Shown one piece after another: positions 47,798 to 59,759 of a stretch of 64,000 nt of DNA. A program made the position numbers and the translations under genes. Origin of the DNA: Mytilus californianus (lineage: Eukaryota; Mollusca; Bivalvia; Mytilida; Mytilidae); contig NW_026262734.1 in the NCBI RefSeq assembly GCF_021869535.1, forward strand, positions 89,409,285 through 89,473,284, written 5' to 3'. The notes beneath the pieces were generated by a model. That model worked only from the letters and a program-made list of their open reading frames with translations. It searched no databases and was not told the origin of the DNA. Positions within the stretch are counted from its first letter, which is position 1; each line of letters begins with the position of its first letter.

Positions 47798-50055
47798 TAT
47801 TTTCGGTCGCTCGTTATCCCTTAAATCGCATCTGTGCCACATATTCACTATATAGCTTTTGTTCCTCATTTTATTACCTTTCTTGTGATATATAGGATAT
47901 ACCTGTAATTAGGGGATACGTGGGTTCAAAACTCGATCGTCACGTGATCTATGGTGTATTTTTTTTCTTAGGTTCGGCCGTTTTCGATTTTCGGTCGCTC
48001 GTAACCCATTAAATCGCATCTGTGCCACATATTCACTATATCGCTTTTGTTCCTCATTTTATTACCTTTCTTGTGATATATATGATATACCTGTATTTAG
48101 GGGATACGGGGGTTCAAAACTCGATCGTAACGTGATCTATGGTGTATTTTTTCTTAGGTTCTGCCGTTTTCGGTATTCGGGTGCTCCATTACCCCTTAAA
48201 CCGGATCTGTGTCCTATATTCACTATATAAGTTTTGTTTCCCATTCTATTAGCTTTCTTAGGATATATAGGATAGACCCGTAATTAGGGGATTCAAGGGT
48301 TCAAAAATCGATCGTAACGTGCTTGTTGAAGTATTTTTTCTTAGGTTCGGCCGTTTTTGGTATTCGGGTGCTCCATTACCCCTTAAACCGGATCTGTGCC
48401 CTATATTCACTATATAGGTTTTGTTTCCCATTCTATTAGCTTTCTTATGATATATAGGATAGACCCGTAATTAGGGGATTCAAGGGTTCAAAAATCGATC
48501 GTAACGTGCTTGTTGAAGTATTTTTTCTTAGGTTCGGCCGTTTTTGGTATTCGGGTGCTCCATTACCCCTTAAACCGGATCTGTGCCCTATATTCACTAT
48601 ATAGGTTTTGTTTCCCATTCTATTGGCTTTCTTAGGATATATAGGATTTACCCGTAATTAGGGGATTCAAGGGTTCAAAAATCAATCGTAACGTGCTTGT
48701 TGAAGTATTTTTTCTTAGGTTCGGCCGTTTTTGGTATTCGGGTGCTCCATTACCCCTTAAACCGGATCATGGCCCTATAATCACTATATAGGTTTTGTTT
48801 CCGATTCTATTAGCTTTCTTAGGATATATAGGATATACCCGTAATTAGGGGATTCAAGGGTTCAAAAATCGATCGTAAAGTGCTTGTTGAAGTATTTTTT
48901 CTTAGGTTCGGCCGTTTTTGGTATTCGGGTGCTCCATTATCCCTTAAACCGGATCTGTGCCCTATATTCACTATATAGGTTTTGTTTCCCATTCTATCAG
49001 CTTTCTTAGGATATATAGGATTTACCCGTAATTAGGGGATTCAAAGGTTCAAAAATCGATCGTAACGTGCTTGTTGAAGTATTTTTTCTTAGGTTCGGCC
49101 GTTTTTGGTATTCGGGTGCTCCATTATCCCTTAAACCGGATCTGTGCCCTAAATTCACGATATAGGTTTTGTTTCTAATTCTATTAGCTTTCTTAGGATA
49201 TATAGGATATACCCGTAATTAGGGGATTCAAGGGTTCAAAAATCGATCGTAACGTGCTTGTTGAAGTATTTTTTCTTAGGTTCGGCCGTTTTTGGTATTC
49301 GGGTGCTCCATTACCCCTTAAACCGGATCTGTGCCCTATTTTTACTACATAGGTTTTTTTCCCCATTCTATTAGCTTTCTTAGGATATATAGGATATACC
49401 CGTAATGAGGGGATTCAAGGGTTCAAAAATCGATCGTAACGTGCTTGTTGAAGTATTTTTTCTTAGGTTCGGCCGTGTTTGGTATTCGGGTGCTCCATTA
49501 CCCCTTAAACCGGATCTGTGCCCTATATTCACTATATAGGTTTTGTTTCCCATTCTATTAGCTTTCTTAGGATATATAGGATATACCCGTAATTAGGGGA
49601 TTCAAGGGTTCAAAAATCGATCATAACGTGCTTGTTGAAGTATTTTTTCTTAGGTTCGGCCATTTTTGGTATTCGGGTGCTCCATTACCCCTTAAACCGG
49701 ATCTGTGCCCTATATTCACTATATAGGTTTTGTTTCCTATTCTATTAGCTTTCTTAGGATATATAGGATTTACCCGTAATTAGGGGATTCAAGGGTTCAA
49801 AAATCGATCGTAACGTGCTTGTTGAAGTATTTTTTCTTAGGTTCGGCCGTTTTTGGTATTCGGGTGCTCCATTACCCCTTAAACCGGATCTGTGCCCTAT
49901 ATTCACTATATAGGATTTGTTTCCCATTCTATTAGCTTTCTTAGGATATATAGGATATACTCTTAATTGGGGGATTCAAGGGTTTAAAAATCGATTGTAA
50001 CGTGCTTGTTGAAGTATTTTTTTCTTAGGTTCGGCCGTTTTTGGTATTCGGGCGC
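47798..50055 (-). repeat. 187-bp satellite array, reverse, two variant plus about ten canonical copies
   Basis: The same unit in opposite orientation. The first two units next to the centre (47798-48170) are a diverged variant (GTTCCTCATTTTATTACC, ACTCGATCGT.ACGTGATCTA). The rest are canonical, with TTCGGCCGTTTTTGGTATTC recurring about every 187 bases to 50050. The array is longer than its mirror image, so the palindrome is not symmetrical in copy number. Confidence 0.9.
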
Positions 50056-51649
50056 TCTATAACATAGATCTTCTATATGTTAGCCTAGTGCTTTTTTTTA
50101 GATTTTTCTTGAGGAAAACACCCCTAGTTTTTTATACGAAACTTTCGTTACTAATGTATATCAATTCTTATAGCCTTTTCATATTATTCTATGTTTTTTA
50201 TGTTTAAGTGTGTAAATATGTGAGTATTATTAATTGGAAAATGAGATTTAGAAAAGAATTATTGTCGCTTTGAAACATAATAGTTCTTTTGTCCTCCCCT
50301 GGCACAACGTGTACCGTTTAGCCGGCGGATTTCATTTAGTATGGACATCCCGATATAGGAATGCTGGAAGAAATGAATACTTACGTTAAAGCTTGATGAA
50401 TAAAAGTTGGACCCCACCCCCTTGAAATATATGTAACACATTAAGTGCGACAATTGTACCGTAAGCTTCTAGATATACATCAAATGTATTATGTATCATT
50501 GACCGAAGTTGATTTCAGATGCAATTGATATTCGAATTCTAAAAATTATTACAAAAAAAAAAGACCAACCTATCGATCCTTTAAATAAACTTATTCTAAA
50601 AGATAAAAAAATCAACATTGTCAATAGATCTTTGAATATTTTTTTTTTGTGTATTATGATTGATTTTGTTATCAGTAAATTAAAAGCAAACTAAATATTA
50701 TTTTATATACATATACATAATTTGACTGTCCCTCTGGTATCTTTCGCCCCTCTTGCATGGATCTTCAATCTGTCGATTCCTGTATCCTGGCGTTGCACAA
50801 TGTCATGTTTTTTCTCTGACTGTTTATGACGTCTTAACACTAAATCCATGTTTCATGTGTACTGATTGATAATCAGTTTAGTCTTAGATGCATGATTTTC
50901 TTATTAGTTGTTATTGGCTTTAAACTAACTGTCAATAACTGCCAGTACTCTCAGTAGTGTCTTTTTGTTGTTGGGATGTACAAATACCCGGCCGCGTTCA
51001 CTCTATGTTTTTGTTATCTGTATTTCTATTTGTATCCATCTGATGAGTTAAGCCTTTTTCAACTGATTTTTATAGTTCGTTCTTATGCTGTACTGTTACA
51101 CTACTGTTCCAGGTTAGGTGGATCCCGCTAACATGTTTAACCCCGCCACATTCTGTATGTATGTGCCTGTCCCAAGTCAGGAGCCTGTAATTCAGTGGTT
51201 GTCGTTTTTTTCTGTGTTACATATTTGTTTTTCGTTATTTTTTTTGTACATTAATTAGGCTGTTAGTATTCTAGTTTGAATTAATTTTACATTCGTGATT
51301 TAGAGGCCTTTTAGTGCTGCAGTATGCGGTATGGGCTTTGCTCATTGTTTAAGGCCGTACTGTGACCTATATCTGTTAATTTCTGTGTCATTTGGTCTCT
51401 TGTGGAGAGTTGTCTCATTGGCAATCATACCACATCTTCCTTTTTATATATACAAGTAGATATCAAAGTTATTCAATTTGAATAAACTTGAGTAGTGAAT
51501 AGTGCAAAAAAACACAGTTCACTATTCATGAATTTTGAATAGTGAAAAGTGAAAAGTGAATAGTGAACGTACTTCAGCCCGGTTCTCCAAAAAGATTATT
51601 TTGTCACATATTTAAAAAAAAGTCAGCATTACAAACCTTTAGTTTGAAC

Positions 51650-52030
51650 GACCTTGGTGAAAGTTAATACTTCGTATATCTGCACTGAAATCGGGATCAA
51701 ATGTCAGCAGATCAAAATTGTTCATTTGCATTTTGTGTTTTCATGTATGCGTAGTGATTTTGTGTCATGAACTGATATACCACATCCTTTCTTTTTTCTT
51801 TATCTTACGTTTATTTCATAAGTTTCCTTGTCGATTCCTTCACAGATCATTTCGTGCTTGGGGTATGGATACAATATCAATTTCAATAAAAGAGATAACG
51901 ATCTATCAACTTAAATCATCAAGATATCAATCACTTGTGAAATCCTTCGATGTAAACAAGTTCCTGTCTGGAATGATCAAACTGCGTGTTTGTCTGTTTA
52001 CAAGAGAAATCTTGTATTGAAAAAAATAAA
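51650..52030 (+). repeat. Copy 2 of the ~400-bp direct repeat pair
   Basis: Pairs with 8770-9175 (blocks listed there). It begins about 65 bases right of the giant inverted repeat. A 100-codon frame spans part of it but has no domain. Confidence 0.6.
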
Positions 52031-52039
52031 AGTAAAGTA

Positions 52040-53000
52040 CTTTGTTTTCCCAAGCCTGGTTTAATGATTATTTATTTCAGAACAGGCTACATGGAGCACG
52101 GTTATCTAGGTATTTTCAAATAGTTTTCACGAGAGAAAAACTTGTAGTCAGATTTAAAAATTATTTTTTTCCAAGAAAGTCAAAGCCAATCCTACTTTCA
52201 AGCTGAATACTTTTCAGCTACTCATCTAAAGATAATCATTCTGCATGTAAGAAAAGACTTTGTGGAATGCAGAAAATCTAAACGGAAATCATTGAGACTT
52301 GTGCTTTGTTATATTATACTGTTCGCTGGGTTTTTTGGAATTTTGATTCTCTGAAGGATACACATACAGGGGAAATTGACTTTCAATTCTGTGTTAGTTT
52401 TTTATTTCAGTAGATGTTCAATCTCCATAGTAATAACCTAGACTGATGCCTGGTAGAGTGCCGTGCTCTTTGAGCGCACAATAACAATTGCAATAATTAT
52501 AAGGGGTTTATAAGTGAGTAATTGCAGGGCAAAATATCAACCCCTACGAAACCTTCAATCTTTTAACAATAGCAGTCAAAATTGTCCGACACTTTTTTGG
52601 TCAATTCACTTTACAGAAACGAACTGGTAGTTCTTATTAATAGTTATCTCAGGAATATGAATTACATTTTTAGAATTGCCATGACAAATTTAAGGATTTA
52701 AACTTTATTTTTTGCCAATTTATTCCGCTGACTATAGGTTCGTCACCTACATTACCATGATTACGTCTCCTCCCATTGTCTCTGAAAGTACTCAACGAAA
52801 ACGATCGTTTCCTTTTTGTTTTTTTCAACTGATATGCTTTTTTTTATATTGCGATATCGGTATTTCAGTACAACATTTTCACTTGAAACAAACAGATTTA
52901 TAATAAATGTCTGTTTCATGAACTATGCTGTAACCGAGTGTGACGTAAAAGCTGATTGTTTACGCATAAATGTATAACATTGGCGCATATTCTCCAAAAT
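52040..53000. other. No gene seen
   Basis: AT-rich sequence with only a short frame lacking domains. Nothing recognised. Confidence 0.4.
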
Positions 53001-53008
53001 TAAAAAAA

Positions 53009-53310
53009 CAAGAATGTGTCCATAGTACACGGATTCCCCACTCGCACTATCATTTTCTATGTTCAGTGGACCGTGAAATTGGGGTCAAAACTCTAATTTG
53101 GCATTAAAATGAGAAAGATCACGTCAGACGGGAACATGTGTACCAAGTTTCAAGTTGATTACACTTCATCTTCATCAAAAACTACCTTGACCAAAAAATT
53201 TAACCTGAAAACTTTAACTTGGAGCGGGACAGACAGACGGACGAACTGACGGACGGACGAACGAACGGACGCACAGACCAAAAACCATAATGTCCTTAGG
53301 TGGGGCATAA
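53009..53310 (-). repeat. Dispersed repeat with (CCGT)n tract, long copy
   Basis: Reverse-orientation relative of 5005-5165. It starts ACAAGAATGTGTCCATAGTA, contains TATGTTCAGTGGACCGTGAA and the (GGAC)n tract at about 53228-53277, and ends AGGTGGGGCATAA. It retains about 150 bp absent from the other copy. Confidence 0.75.
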
Positions 53311-54480
53311 AAATTGCAACGTCAAGACTTACCTTTTAAGCAGTAATGAGTTGCTGACTCTGCATAGTCCAAAATTATGCAATAATAGTCAACCTACATG
53401 TATGTCGAGTTAGATAAATTGTACACATAAAGACACATTTCACATTTGCCTGATTACATGTAACAATTTATGGTATTTGGTTAACTGGTGGTGTTAGGCA
53501 TGTGTAGCTGCTTCGTTGAACAATCCCTTTTGCCGTAAGTCTCTATTGACGACGTACCTTGCTTATCCCCAAAATTTGTATTCAACCTTCAGAAGTTTTA
53601 AAGGTCGACTTTTCACACACGTGCTGCTAGATTTAAGGATGTTCGCTTCTCTTTTTTTTTTTTAACTTTTGCGTGATATTCGGAATCCTCTAGCATTACC
53701 CGTGTAGTGTCATTAAACATTTTGCCAGGTAACTCCAGCTTTTCTTTTTATAATATTATTACATATAGTTTTAAAAGCCATATTCAAAAATCTTATCAAA
53801 TATTTTTTCATAGTTTCTGAAAGAAAAAAAGGTGCCAATGTTAAATGTATGAAAAATCTAGAGATAATCAGTTCCCGCCAAATTTGCAATGGCTTATATT
53901 TTGAAAATAAGCACACAAATCCTTGATTGTTTTTGCTGTTTTTTAGTTTCTTTTTTATATACTATCAATATATAACAGTCTTTTCAAAAGCTTGTAATTT
54001 TGAAACAGAATAGCGAACATCCTTAAAGAAGAGTTGTATTACGATGAGACTGAATTTATTACAATACCTGACAGTTTAAGAATATTCATGAAATTGCAAC
54101 TGAATCTAGTACATTTATGGCCATAGATGCTAGACAATTTCTCTGTCGAAGTTGAATTAATGCATATGTTAACTTTGTAGTTGAAACTAGCATATGCGCA
54201 TTGATTTAAATGAAAACTATACTTCAGAAAAAAAACCTTTTTACGATCTTTTCTCTCCAGTTTATGTGTTTTGTAAGTAGAGGATCATTGTTTACACTAA
54301 CAACACAGATATCAAGTTTATAAATAAAATTCAATATTTAAATATCTCGAGTGGATACTTCGTTGGCTTGATAATTTGGAAAAGTGAAAGACTCGTAGTC
54401 TTAATTGGGTTCGAATCCGAATCGAACCGCATTTCTTATCTACTGATGCCATTCAATTTTTTTTTTTATTTCTTTTTGTT
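53311..54480. other. No gene seen
   Basis: AT-rich. GGGTTCGAATCCGAATC at about 54409 resembles a pol III B box, but there is no A box or cloverleaf around it. Confidence 0.4.
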
Positions 54481-54483
54481 TGT

Positions 54484-54523
54484 GGGGAAAAGGGGGGGGG
54501 GGAGAGGGGGGGGGGGGGGGGGG
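54484..54523 (+). repeat. Poly-G tract with G-quadruplex potential
   Basis: G runs of 4, 11 and 18, separated only by A-containing breaks, in a very AT-rich setting. The exact length is uncertain because such runs are prone to sequencing error. Confidence 0.85.
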
Positions 54524-54909
54524 TTAATATGACAACTTGATTTTAATTTCAAATTCAAACAAAATGCATCACATATGTTAATTTCAAAATAAATCAGTTT
54601 AAATATGAAAATACAAACTTTTTTTACACGTTATACTAATGAGAAAAACCCTGTTATTCCATGGTCACTTAATTTTTTTTTCAAAATTAATATTCCAAAC
54701 TGTGTTTTACGAAAACAGCCGAAAGATGCCAAGGGGATATCCAAAACTCATGAGTCGAAGAGAGTCTGACAACACCGTAGAGAAAACCGAAAAACGACGA
54801 AAAAATAAATAAGTCCACAAAACACTACATAAAAAGCTAAAGACTGAGCAACACAGACCCCAACAAAAACTGGAGATGATCACAGGTGCTCCATATTCTG
54901 CTCCACATG

Positions 54910-55080
54910 TGTCGTGTCAAACAGTTACTGTATTTGATTACCGTTCGCATCCCATTTTTGTGTTGAATCTATATCGTCGATATTGATACCTGCAACACAT
55001 GTATTTAGAGTAAACGCGGGAGAAAGAGGGGGATGCGAGTTGTCCAGTTAGTTCATATAATGTATCACCAGCTGTCAAAA
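54910..55080 (+). repeat. Repeat shared with 27225-27400
   Basis: Same ordered blocks as the 27-kb copy, directly followed here by a SINE body. Confidence 0.65.
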
Positions 55081-55084
55081 CTGA

Positions 55085-55300
55085 GGTTGTACGGTAAACC
55101 CCACATGAACGTTGCAGGTGTGCTCGACTCAAATTCTTATTGACTATGATTGATAGTTTTCCTGTCGAAATTCGGTGGTTCTCTCCTGTTACTCCTGCTT
55201 CCTCCGCCAATATAAAATGACCTCCATGATTTAGTCAATAGTGTTGAAAGTGGTGTTAAACATCATCGATCAATCACTCGATCCCTCAATCATAGAGTAG
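55085..55300 (+). mobile_element. 5'-truncated SINE, sense orientation
   Basis: GCAGGTGTGCTCGACTCAAA, TGATAGTTTTCCTGTCGAAA, GGTGGTTCTCTCC..ACTCCTGCTTCCTCC, then GTGTTGAAAGTGGTGTTAAA and an (AATC)-rich tail, matching the body and tail of the SINE at 55882-56136. The tRNA-like head is missing. Confidence 0.7.
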
Positions 55301-55881
55301 ACACGTTTAGAGAAACTAATCATAAGGCAAATTTTAGATGTCGATAACGAGTTTTACTGCTTTCGAAGTAAATATAATTTATTTGGAATAGACACGCAAG
55401 TAGATGTTATTGGTTGCAAGCCATATCTAGGACTGTCCCCATTCCTCTTGATACATTTGATCTTTGGCAGGATAAGTACGGAGGAAATCGTAGCGCAGTG
55501 TATAAAGGAGACGATGGGCATAACGTAAATGAGGCAGCAACGTTAACCTTACAAATCTGTACAGCAACAGAAACCATATCGTCAAAGGTAAACATCTTCG
55601 ATCATATAGAGCTGTCTTTATCATTCGTCAAGCTTTAAATCCGGCTATGCAAATTTTTAAAGTTATATGATAGCATGAATAAAATACCTAAATGAGTGAA
55701 ACAAGGTTCCTTCTTATTATTGATTTTCGTGCATTTGATCATCCTTTCCAATATGTCCCATTGATGTAGTGGGTATACTCATCCCAGCTTGTAAGTTGGG
55801 TTCAAGTTGCTAATCTTTAGTTTTTTGTGGTGCATTTTGTAAAGTGTTGTCAATGTTTTCTTCCTTCTTTAGCCATAATGA

Positions 55882-56136
55882 TTGATTGATTTTTGGTGTT
55901 TAAACGCCACTTTCAGCACTATTGGCTATTTCGTGGCGGCCAGTATTTATTTGTGCAGGAAGCTGGAGTGCTCGGAGAGAACCAACGACAATCGGTAGGA
56001 AAACTGGCAATCCTAGTCAATTAAGATTGGAGTCGAGCGCACCTGCCACGTGCAGGGTTCGAACGCACAACCTCAGTATTGACAGAGTAGTGAAACAGAA
56101 GTAGAACTACTTAGACCATTCGACCACCGAGACCCC
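55882..56136 (-). mobile_element. Full-length tRNA-derived SINE with target-site duplication
   Basis: On the minus strand it starts GGGGTCTCGGTGGTCGAATG. The A box is TGGTCGAATGG (56126-56116) and the B box GCGTTCGAACCC (56066-56055), with spacing and a long variable-arm region like a tRNA-Leu/Ser. A body shared with 55085-55300 follows, ending GGCGTTTAAACACC and an AATCAATCAATC tail. The 14-bp flanks TTTAGCCATAATGA (55868-55881) and TTTGGCCATAATGA (56137-56150) differ at one base and form the target duplication. It has no coding capacity and would depend on a LINE for movement. Confidence 0.85.
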
Positions 56137-56150
56137 TTTGGCCATAATGA

Positions 56151-58110
56151 AGTATGCCTCTATTTGATTTACATGTATGTAAATGTGTATTGCCTACATA
56201 GCCTTTTTCTAGTTTTTGCAATAGATTAATTTCTAATGATTTGTTAGAAAAACTCATATAAAAAGTTTTAAAAGAAGTAGGGCCAATTTACCCTGATTGA
56301 GTTATTTTACACATTTACGATTTAATGAAATCTTTCTATATGTACTGAAATTTACAGTATCACAGCCGGATGTTTGAACGTTGATGTTATGACATCATTT
56401 TATCGAATTTACGATCATGCCTGCTTAAAGGTTTATAAAAACTGCATTTTTGAAAGAATCTTGCAGATTTTGAGTATATATCATAATATATAAAGAAAGG
56501 ACATTCTTAACCAAAATCAATACTCTATGGAAGTAAATCTATGTATTTCAATTATAGACAAGTTCATCTTAATTAGGGGTGTGACTGTCCTTCAACGCAA
56601 CAATGTATAAAAACATGTAAAACTTCCAATAATGTACAAGTACCAAAATTTTCTTTAGTAGCAACATAAAAGTGTTGAATAACATTTTAATTTTATCAAT
56701 TTCTGTGAAATTGTTTTTAAAATCTTTTGATAATCAATTCGACTAGGTTCAATAAGATTTAGAATTTTGACTACGTGATCAAAATAAATTCAGGAAAATT
56801 AACTCTAGCTCTTTTAATATGCTACATTTGTAAATACATTGTATGTCGGCCTATACCTCTTGTTAAGTCTTAATATATGTAGAGTAACGGTCTCATAGTA
56901 GTAGATCCCGCAAAAAATATTCTTTTTTGTATTACCTTTTAACGCTAGCGTGTTTTCACTTTTGAATCAATACAATACAAAAAAAAAGCAATGATTAACA
57001 TAACAAGCCTAATATAAAATGATACACGTGTTATGCTCTGAAGGATAATGAATAAATCTAGATTTTCAAAAATAAGTCACATCAAATCTAGTGTTACAAA
57101 ACTTAAATATTTTTACGTCAGTGACAACAACTATATACAGTAAAGTGATAAAAATTAACAAGCTACATGTTTCTCCATTACCGTATATTGATTTTACTTA
57201 AATTTTAATGGACCAGACGAAATAAAATAAAAAGAGATTGAAATATGTTCAGTTTAAAACTTTCTAAATCAAGCAAATGACGAATCTGCATGGCTCAACA
57301 AGTCCGTTATTATAGAATTAAACAGGATAGGGGTTATAGTTCTGTGAACTGGGACCGATTAACTCACAAACTGATAAGAAGTCCGAAGGACTTTTATGTG
57401 AAATTTGTAAGTCAGCGGTCCAGCTTACCCATCAATAACTTCAAAAAAAATGTCTGTTTTATCCTTATAATTATCGACCAAAACTTTTCCTTCTTTTACT
57501 TTAAATTTTAACTTTCTTGAAACCCCAGGATGTCATTCATTTATACCTTTGAAATTATTACGTAACAAATATTGGTTATCAATGGTTGCCTTATGATGTA
57601 GGAAAGATTATATTGGCTAGAGTGAGATATAACGTGTCCCGGACAGGAAAAGATATAAGTTACGAAAAACATTTCAGTATGGGTATTCAATATCCGATCC
57701 AATAAACCGATCAATAAATAATTTTGCCTTTACTGTTTGATCTTTCTATATACAATGTCGCGTCAAATTCATATTGATAAACAGCTCAGGCGGTTAGTTT
57801 GGATTAATTGAATTTTTTGAATTGATAAGAATAAATTTATGCTAAATTATTAATTAACGCTATTAGTATTATACGATATACATGTCAACTTGTAAATACT
57901 ACGTAACTTTATATAAAGGTATACACAGACGTGCCGCTGGTATGGGCCACTTATTTGAGATGTCGGTGCAATTTCATTTAGAAATATTATATAACAATGC
58001 ATAGACATATATCTGTCAATGGTCATAGAAGTGTTTTTCGTTTAATAAGAACAGTTCCTGCCAGATTATAACAGACGCAAATAACATAATCACCTCCGGG
58101 TGTGGGATTT
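56151..58110. other. No gene seen
   Basis: AT-rich; only a 73-codon frame at 57290-57511 without a recognised domain. Confidence 0.45.
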
Positions 58111-58119
58111 TATCGCTGT

Positions 58120-58218
58120 CTTAAAGACCAATTGGTGGCTTTGGGCTGTTTTCTGCTCTTTGGTCGGGTTGTTGTCTCTTTGACACATTCCACGTTTCCA
58201 TTCTCAATTTTAATCCTT
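58120..58218 (+). repeat. 3'-end fragment of the PLE-2 family
   Basis: GGTGGC..GCTGTTTTCTGCTCTTTGGTCGGGTTGTTGTCTCTTTGACA and CCATTCTCAATTTTA are the reverse complement of 35466-35560. It is cut off at its 5' side, as expected from incomplete reverse transcription. Confidence 0.7.
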
Positions 58219-58709
58219 AAACAATGTGATTATTTTTCCTGACTGGGATGTTTTACATCATTGAATTTACGTTGTTTCTATTGGATTATTGTAGATTGGG
58301 TCTTGTCATGAATTTTTACGTAAGACAAACACTAACAAATCCATCAAAGAAAATATAAAGGCATTTTTAGTAGTCTAAAGTAATCCTGAAATGAACCTTT
58401 CAACAGCATTCATTGTAAGATCATTTTGAAGCTGATATCTGACCGGTCAATTTTGTAACAGAACATCCAATCTTGTATGCACCTTCATTTACTAATACGT
58501 TGTTTTGTAGATTGGACCATTAGCCTGGTACAAAATAATCCGAGAGAAAAAGATTACAACACTCTTTTTTTCAAATCATTGTTTTGTATAGCTATCATAT
58601 ACGTCTTAAAAACTACACCGCATCTGAATATTTCTTAGTCTCATATGTGTCTTATACCTCAGGAAATGAATGACGTGCTTCCGAAAATCCCATTCACCAT
58701 TACATTATA

Positions 58710-58800
58710 AAAATAAAAAGATGTGATATGATTGCCAATGAGACAACTCTCCACAAGGAACCAAATGACACATAAATTAACAACTATAGGTCACTGTACC
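58710..58800 (-). repeat. 3'-end fragment of repeat family A
   Basis: AAGATGTGATATGATTGCCAATGAGACAACTCTCCACAAG..ACCAAATGACA.A.AAATTAACAACTATAGGTCAC, the family A end seen at 26900-27020. It breaks off exactly where Tc1-like sequence starts. Confidence 0.7.
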
Positions 58801-59756
58801 GAGCGCCGTTAATGTTGTCGAAAATGTGCACCAGTTGCGTATTTTGGGCGAAGAATATGGCATCTACATCATTACACTTCCTCCGACAAAATTTTAATCT
58901 CAAGGACGCAGTTGCTTGTAAACCTCTCATTCCGACGTCTATAGACATGTGTAAGGTCAGCTCTTCTTTGCAGTATGAATCTTGACTCATCGCTGAACTA
59001 GACTTGCCTCCAGTGTGCAGGTATCCGTTTCTTATTCTGTTGTACCATCGGACCCATGCAAGTTGATACCTGCGTCTCAGTACTGCACCAAAGTAAAAAC
59101 GTCGGCGCGTAATCCATTTTCACGGATATGGCTTCTGACTGTCTGTGTCGGTATTCGTCGGAGAAATGGGATATTTAATGTTGTCTCTGTTGCTAATACG
59201 GTCAGATTTCTCAGATAAAGTACCCGGATGTACCGATCCTGGGCTGCTGATGTAATCCTAGGTTGGCCAAAACGTTGACAGACAGCTGTTAAACCGGATT
59301 GCTGGTACCCTTTCTAAGAGTCTAAAACTCGTGCTCCGGTAAATATTACAAAGTCTAGCGACTGCATTCTGTGATTCACCGGCATCGGCCTGCAGACGAC
59401 CAACGATTATATTCCAGGTAGCTGTGACTAGTCTTGGCATATCGTAGCAGATTCGAAAATCAATTTTACCGCTGAATTCAATTAAACGGTTAGACGACTT
59501 ATATTCCCATAAAACCTACTTAAAGGTAAGGCATGTTTCGCACGTGCAACTGTCCTAACTTTTCCCGTACGCCTTCCTCATGCAGCGTTACACATTTTGA
59601 TCCGAATGATCAACAGCCACTATCATGTGTTAAGATTCAATTATCGGACATTTAGAATTTAGCATGATCATGCTTTCATATCTAAATCGCGCAAACATTT
59701 GAGAAAATTCATATTTGAAGAAAAGTTGGTTGTTGCGTTTCTTTTTTTGGAGAGTA
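58801..59756 (-). pseudogene. Tc1/mariner-like transposase remnant
   Basis: Cut-and-paste transposase, decayed. It starts MPRLVTATWNIIVGRL (ATG at 59440), then the helix-turn-helix region NAVARLCNIYRSTSFRLLERV, ITSAAQDRYIRVLYLRN (about 59250-59200), SHIRENGLRA (about 59125) and, in broken frames, remnants down to GGSVMM (about 58875). A probable terminal inverted repeat, TTGTTGCGTTTCTTTTTTTG..AGAGTATA, lies at about 59728-59756. The other end is lost at the junction with repeat family A near 58800. Multiple stops and frameshifts remove any function. Confidence 0.75.
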
Positions 59757-59759
59757 TAT

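Larger units (their letters stand above)
44701..51583. mobile_element. 6.9-kb giant inverted repeat (foldback element) with satellite core
   Basis: The left end ACCGGGCTGAAGTACGTT (44701-44718) is the exact reverse complement of the right end (51566-51583). The two outer arms (44701-46372 and 50056-51583) match along their length by eye: CACTATTCAC subterminal blocks, a repeat family A segment, and an identical-looking stretch at 45964-46410 against 50055-50453. One large difference is about 140 bp in the left arm near 45755-45890 that the right arm lacks. The core is two opposed arrays of a 187-bp unit. No transposase or other gene was recognised. No target duplication was found, so end definition rests on arm symmetry alone. 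Confidence 0.8.

Noticed and set aside
46373-50055. CRISPR-like periodic array
   Set aside because: The whole 187-bp unit is conserved with no variable spacers, and the genome is eukaryotic. It is a tandem satellite.
45964-50453. Mirrored 62-64-codon ORFs (MSHLMCYIYFKGVGSN...) as a duplicated gene
   Set aside because: They are two copies of the same non-coding arm of the giant inverted repeat. No domain is present, and the match reflects DNA identity.
54363-54440. Possible tRNA gene (GGGTTCGAATCCGAATC)
   Set aside because: A B-box-like word without an A box, acceptor stem or cloverleaf at the right spacing.
55414-55638. Exon-like ORF (DLWQDKYGGNRSAVYKG...) with a GTAAAC donor after it
   Set aside because: Part of the sequence (GGATAAGTACGGAGGAAAT) recurs at 27506 inside a repeat, and no matching upstream or downstream exon was found.
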